DNA of 64,000 bases. Source: Keguizhuia sedimenti. Its GTDB lineage: Bacteria > Pseudomonadota > Gammaproteobacteria > Burkholderiales > Burkholderiaceae_D. Position numbers and translations under genes: made by a program. Each line of letters begins with the position of its first letter. Positions within the stretch are counted from its first letter, which is position 1. The notes under the pieces are model-generated. The model was not told the DNA's origin, ran no database searches, and was given only the letters and a program-made list of their open reading frames with translations. Of the stretch, positions 61,104 through 64,000 are shown in pieces. The stretch is taken from assembly GCA_030715135.1 (NCBI GenBank), contig JAUYVH010000011.1:49201-113200 (forward strand), given 5' to 3'.

Positions 61104-62663
61104 TTATGGCCCTGCAAATCCACCGGATGCATAGGACCCGTCTATTTTGGATGGAAGTCGTAGATCTGCATTTCCGTTACCGTCCGCAGCAGACAATGAA
61201 AATCCGGATCTCCACTGGCTAAGCAATTCCATTAACGCCGGAGGATTAACAGGTTTGGCAAAATAATGATCGAATCCGGAATTGAACGCTTTTTCACGGT
61301 CGAAGCGCCGGCCATACCCTGTAATCGCTATCATCAGGGCGCTTGCAGCCCGTGAGCTCTTCCTCAATTGTTTCACCAGTTCATTGCCGTCCATTCCTGG
61401 CAGGCCAATATCGAGCAGGTACACATCGAAAGTTTCGCGCTCGGCTCTTGCCAGGGCTTCCTGCGGGCTATGTATGGCGGTTGCCTCATGGCCGAGTTTT
61501 GCCAGAAACTTAGCGAGCATTTTTGCCAGGTCGACATTGTCGTCCACGACAATGATCCGCAGAGGATCGATCACCTTCTCAGCATCGGCGCCGCCGGCGA
61601 GCATGGAAGCCGGCATATCCTTAACAATGCGCGGCATCCTTATGGAGAACGTGCTGCCGGTAAAATGACCATCGCTGCGGGCAGACACGCTGCCGCCATG
61701 CAATTCCACAATATTTTTTACCAGAGCCAGCCCGATTCCCATTCCGCTTTGATGTCGACCCGCGGCTTTTTCGGGACGTATGAACAATTCGAATATGTGC
61801 GGAAGCAAATCGGCGGAAATACCGATGCCCGAGTCAGATATTTCCAGCAAGGCCTGTTCCTCCTGAACAGAGACGCATAATTTTATTTGTCCACCCGCAG
61901 GTGTGTACTTGACAGCGTTACTCAACAGCTTGGACAGCATCTGAAGCAAACGTTTGTGATCGCCCAGGACAAGCACCGGTTTCGGCGGGAGTTGCACGGC
62001 CAGCTGATGCCCTTCCGCATCAATTAGGCTGCGCACCTGCTCGACTGCTTCTGATACGACACGCTTCATGTCGATCTCCGCCAGATCGAGGACCGGAAGC
62101 TTTTTATTGAATCGCGCCAGATCCAGCAGATCGTCGAGCAGGGAATTTAAATGGTTTGCCTGGCGGATGATGATATCGGCGGACTCCTCCACGAGTTCAT
62201 TCTCGGGAATGGAAGATTTCAGCAAATAGGCTGCGCCATTGATCGGCCCGATCGGATTGCGGAGTTTGTGCCCGAGCGTTGCAAGAAATTCATCCTTGCG
62301 CCGATCTTCCAGCTGCAATGTATTTTCGGCCTCACGCAGCGCAAGCGCGGTAGCCTGCCATTTTAATGCCAGGAAGGTGAGAGCCACGACAACCAGGACA
62401 TTGACTATGCTTTGGCCGAACGCCAGTCCCAAAGAAGCTTGCGGATGCCCTATCGCATAGGCGGCCAAAGTCAAAGCCAGGTGGAAAATTGAAAGAGCAA
62501 TGATGCTCCGCCTGGAGCACACAGAACTTGCTATCAGGATCACGACGCCATAGAGGGCTGCGACAGCAATACCGAGCGGATTAAGAACGTCGATAAGAAA
62601 AATGACTAACGTTGAAAACCCAATCACCAGGTGAAACGGGGATAAATTCTTCAGAAGCGACAT
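61104..62663 (-). CDS. Membrane hybrid histidine kinase
   Basis: From the ATG at 62663 (MSLLKNLSPFHLVIGFSTLV) it has 519 residues; a TTG five codons upstream is the longer frame and neither has a strong ribosome site. Residues about 10-110 have four to five hydrophobic helices without a large periplasmic loop. The HisKA domain has His132 in LATLGHKLRNPIGP; the ATPase domain has SDSGIGISADLLPHIFELF and SGMGIGLALVKNIVELHGG. A receiver at about 365-490 has Asp418 in LLDIGLPGMDGNELV and Lys in FAKPVNPPALM. The kinase-end architecture closely resembles the kinase at 29219. The gene ends two bases before the MEDS kinase start, so all three genes here are one operon. Confidence 0.92.
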   Translation of the reverse strand: MSLLKNLSPFHLVIGFSTLVIFLIDVLNPLGIAVAALYGVVILIASSVCSRRSIIALSIFHLALTLAAYAIGHPQASLGLAFGQSIVNVLVVVALTFLALKWQATALALREAENTLQLEDRRKDEFLATLGHKLRNPIGPINGAAYLLKSSIPENELVEESADIIIRQANHLNSLLDDLLDLARFNKKLPVLDLAEIDMKRVVSEAVEQVRSLIDAEGHQLAVQLPPKPVLVLGDHKRLLQMLSKLLSNAVKYTPAGGQIKLCVSVQEEQALLEISDSGIGISADLLPHIFELFIRPEKAAGRHQSGMGIGLALVKNIVELHGGSVSARSDGHFTGSTFSIRMPRIVKDMPASMLAGGADAEKVIDPLRIIVVDDNVDLAKMLAKFLAKLGHEATAIHSPQEALARAERETFDVYLLDIGLPGMDGNELVKQLRKSSRAASALMIAITGYGRRFDREKAFNSGFDHYFAKPVNPPALMELLSQWRSGFSLSAADGNGNADLRLPSKIDGSYASGGFAGP

Positions 62664-63425
62664 GCTTATTTCAGTCAATCTTTAAGTCTTATTGTTTAGA
62701 CGGGCTGCGACTTCAGATGCCGGAAGACGCATTCCTGCCGCACACACAAAACTCCATGCACAACGGACATTTATTATATACGTATAAATACTTATTTCGT
62801 ATCAACGCTTTACAATTTGTAGCTATATGTATATGCCGTTAAGCTAAGGAGTAAAACGTTTTTATCATAGAGCGGTAAAAACGTTTTCATCATTTTTAAC
62901 CAACAGTTGGTTTAATTTACTTTTTATAGCGAATTCAGACTTGCATTATCCCAGAGTTTAGAACGCAGCCCGGAAATATAAGATAACAAAACCAGAATCT
63001 CTGCACAGTCATTAGGAGAACGAAAGACTGTTTCGACATGGCGGCCACGTGAAGTTCAATCTTCCGCGATCAAATGAAGAATATGCATTCGAGCAGACAA
63101 AGCACTACGCATTTGCGAGGCGTTTACCAGCCGCAGCTTCACAGTCACGTCATGACTAAGCAGCTTGCTCAGAAAGGCCCGACATCAGCAACAATCGCAA
63201 TTTGCCTTGCTAAGGCATTCTGGCTGAACAAATAGCACTACAGCTCGACCTTCCTTGCACACTTAAGCCAGGAAACTGGAGGCGAATGAGCTTTGGAAGC
63301 CAGAGACGTGGGATGCACGCGAACGCGGCGCAGGCGCCGGCCGCTGCAAATTCAGGTAACCGGCCGGAATGTGACGATTCCAATAGCCGGTCGTGTTCAA
63401 CGTGCAGCCCGGATGCCCGGGTTTG
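62664..63425. other. Long gap with inverted repeats upstream of the kinase operon
   Basis: No gene is supported. The part at 62770-62960 is A+T-rich, with runs such as TATATACGTATAAATA, and is the likely promoter region for the minus-strand kinase operon. It includes the 12-base inverted repeat at 62853-62887. The 63000-63420 part contains short ORFs, among them a possible 50-codon plus-strand frame near 63075-63230, without ribosome sites. Confidence 0.5.
62853..62887. repeat. 12-base inverted repeat in kinase operon upstream region
   Basis: AAAACGTTTTTA (62853-62864) and TAAAAACGTTTT (62876-62887) are perfect complements with an 11-base loop, and CATTTTT follows on the plus strand. A short palindrome AACCAAC-A-GTTGGTT lies at 62898-62912. 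These could be operators for the kinase operon, or a terminator on the plus strand. Confidence 0.55.
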
Positions 63426-64000
63426 TTAGGTCTCTATGGCATCAAGGGCCGCTTCAGAGGCCAAGGATTTGGCTGCACTGATATCAGCAAACACCATGGT
63501 CAGCGCCTCAAAATTGTAAGGCTTCGGTAGAAACACTGCTTCCAACTGAAGTTCCTCCAGGGAGAAACTGCCATAGCCCGATGAAATGACGATTTTTATT
63601 CCTGGCGCACCATCACAAGCTTTACGCGCCAGCTCCACGCCGGACATGCCGGGCAAATTGACATCGGTCAGCAACACATCAAAGCGACGCGCATTCAGCT
63701 CCTGCATGGCGGCCTCTGCACTGCCAACGCCTTTTGCATCGTGACCGAGCCGGATCAGCTGTTTGCACAGGATTTCCAGCATATCCTTGGAATCCTCCAC
63801 AACGAGAATCTGCAAGGGCGTAAGCGATAGCGCGGATGCATTTATCTTATGCTTTACTTCACGCTCATCCGACAGTGCTTTTTCCGGGAGAACGATTGGC
63901 TTTGCATTGGCTAGCATATGGCGGATTTTCCGGGCAAGATCCTCCCTGCGATATGGCTTGCTGATTAACTGAACGCCTGGATCAAGACGGCCGCCATGAA
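63426..64000 (-). CDS. Hybrid kinase or multi-receiver protein, C-terminal part, 5' end outside window
   Basis: Only the C-terminal part is in the window. The frame continues past 64000; the segment before the internal Met (residues ending RLDPGVQLISKPYRREDLAR) is the end of a first receiver domain, including its conserved Lys-Pro. The final receiver (starting about 63816) has ILVVEDSKDMLEIL with the acidic pair, acceptor Asp in LLTDVNLPGMSGVELA and Lys in FLPKPYNFEALT. Such tandem receivers end large hybrid sensor kinases. Being upstream of the kinase operon on the same strand, it belongs to the same signalling neighbourhood, but 760 bases separate them. Confidence 0.85.
   Translation of the reverse strand, partial: HGGRLDPGVQLISKPYRREDLARKIRHMLANAKPIVLPEKALSDEREVKHKINASALSLTPLQILVVEDSKDMLEILCKQLIRLGHDAKGVGSAEAAMQELNARRFDVLLTDVNLPGMSGVELARKACDGAPGIKIVISSGYGSFSLEELQLEAVFLPKPYNFEALTMVFADISAAKSLASEAALDAIET

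Noticed and set aside
63075..63230. A roughly 50-codon plus-strand frame in the gap upstream of the kinases
   Set aside because: It has no ribosome site, start support or recognisable content.

Overview
The window reads as the chromosome of a Gram-negative, GC-rich betaproteobacterium, most likely Burkholderiales and perhaps Oxalobacteraceae. This rests on overall protein character, the etfB-etfA/acyl-CoA dehydrogenase and alaS-tusA neighbourhoods, many lipoproteins and a dense set of two-component and cyclic-di-GMP proteins. It is inference; no rRNA or tRNA gene was found to confirm it.

Layout. 0-3.5 kb: a 5'-truncated ammonium transporter with a long periplasmic-type N-terminal region, a coupled small ORF, two DUF4864 paralogues and a DUF1059 protein. 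3.5-13 kb: acyl-CoA dehydrogenase, etfA, etfB, a TusA-like protein, alaS, a glycerophosphodiesterase and a nitronate monooxygenase. 13-15.6 kb: a gamma-glutamyltransferase-like protein, then a class D beta-lactamase gene broken by one frameshift near its 3' end. 15.6-24.9 kb: three large cyclic-di-GMP proteins. 24.9-35 kb: an Old Yellow Enzyme, a UvrA paralogue, a large hybrid histidine kinase and a membrane/spermidine-synthase-like fusion. 35-38.9 kb: small unknown proteins and glnS.

38.9-42.4 kb is an A+T-richer accessory island: a RelA/SpoT-domain protein, a small secreted protein, a DUF6994-like protein, a TonB-like protein, a tiny decayed remnant of a REP-associated tyrosine transposase, and REP-like inverted repeats carrying GGGACAG. 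42.6-45.5 kb: a DUF1206 protein and a coupled lipid kinase/metallophosphoesterase pair. 45.6-54.7 kb is an envelope-directed accessory region: a membrane-active-looking metzincin protease, a GH16 glucanase lipoprotein, two LysM lipoproteins (one with a huge Gly-X-Ser repeat), an M48 protease with two YbjQ genes, a HAF-repeat lipoprotein and a dead fragment of a second M48 gene. The paired LysM and M48 copies point to an old local duplication.

54.9-56.7 kb: a MerR-type regulator divergent from a secreted fasciclin protein, with operator-like repeats between them. 56.8-64 kb: signal transduction: a lone receiver, a NarL-type regulator overlapping a MEDS-PAS histidine kinase, an adjacent hybrid kinase, and the receiver end of another kinase running off the window.

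The best candidates for undescribed biology are the metzincin protein (45.7-47.2 kb), the RelA/SpoT island (38.9-41.3 kb), the Gly-X-Ser LysM lipoprotein (53.5-54.7 kb) and the MerR/fasciclin pair.
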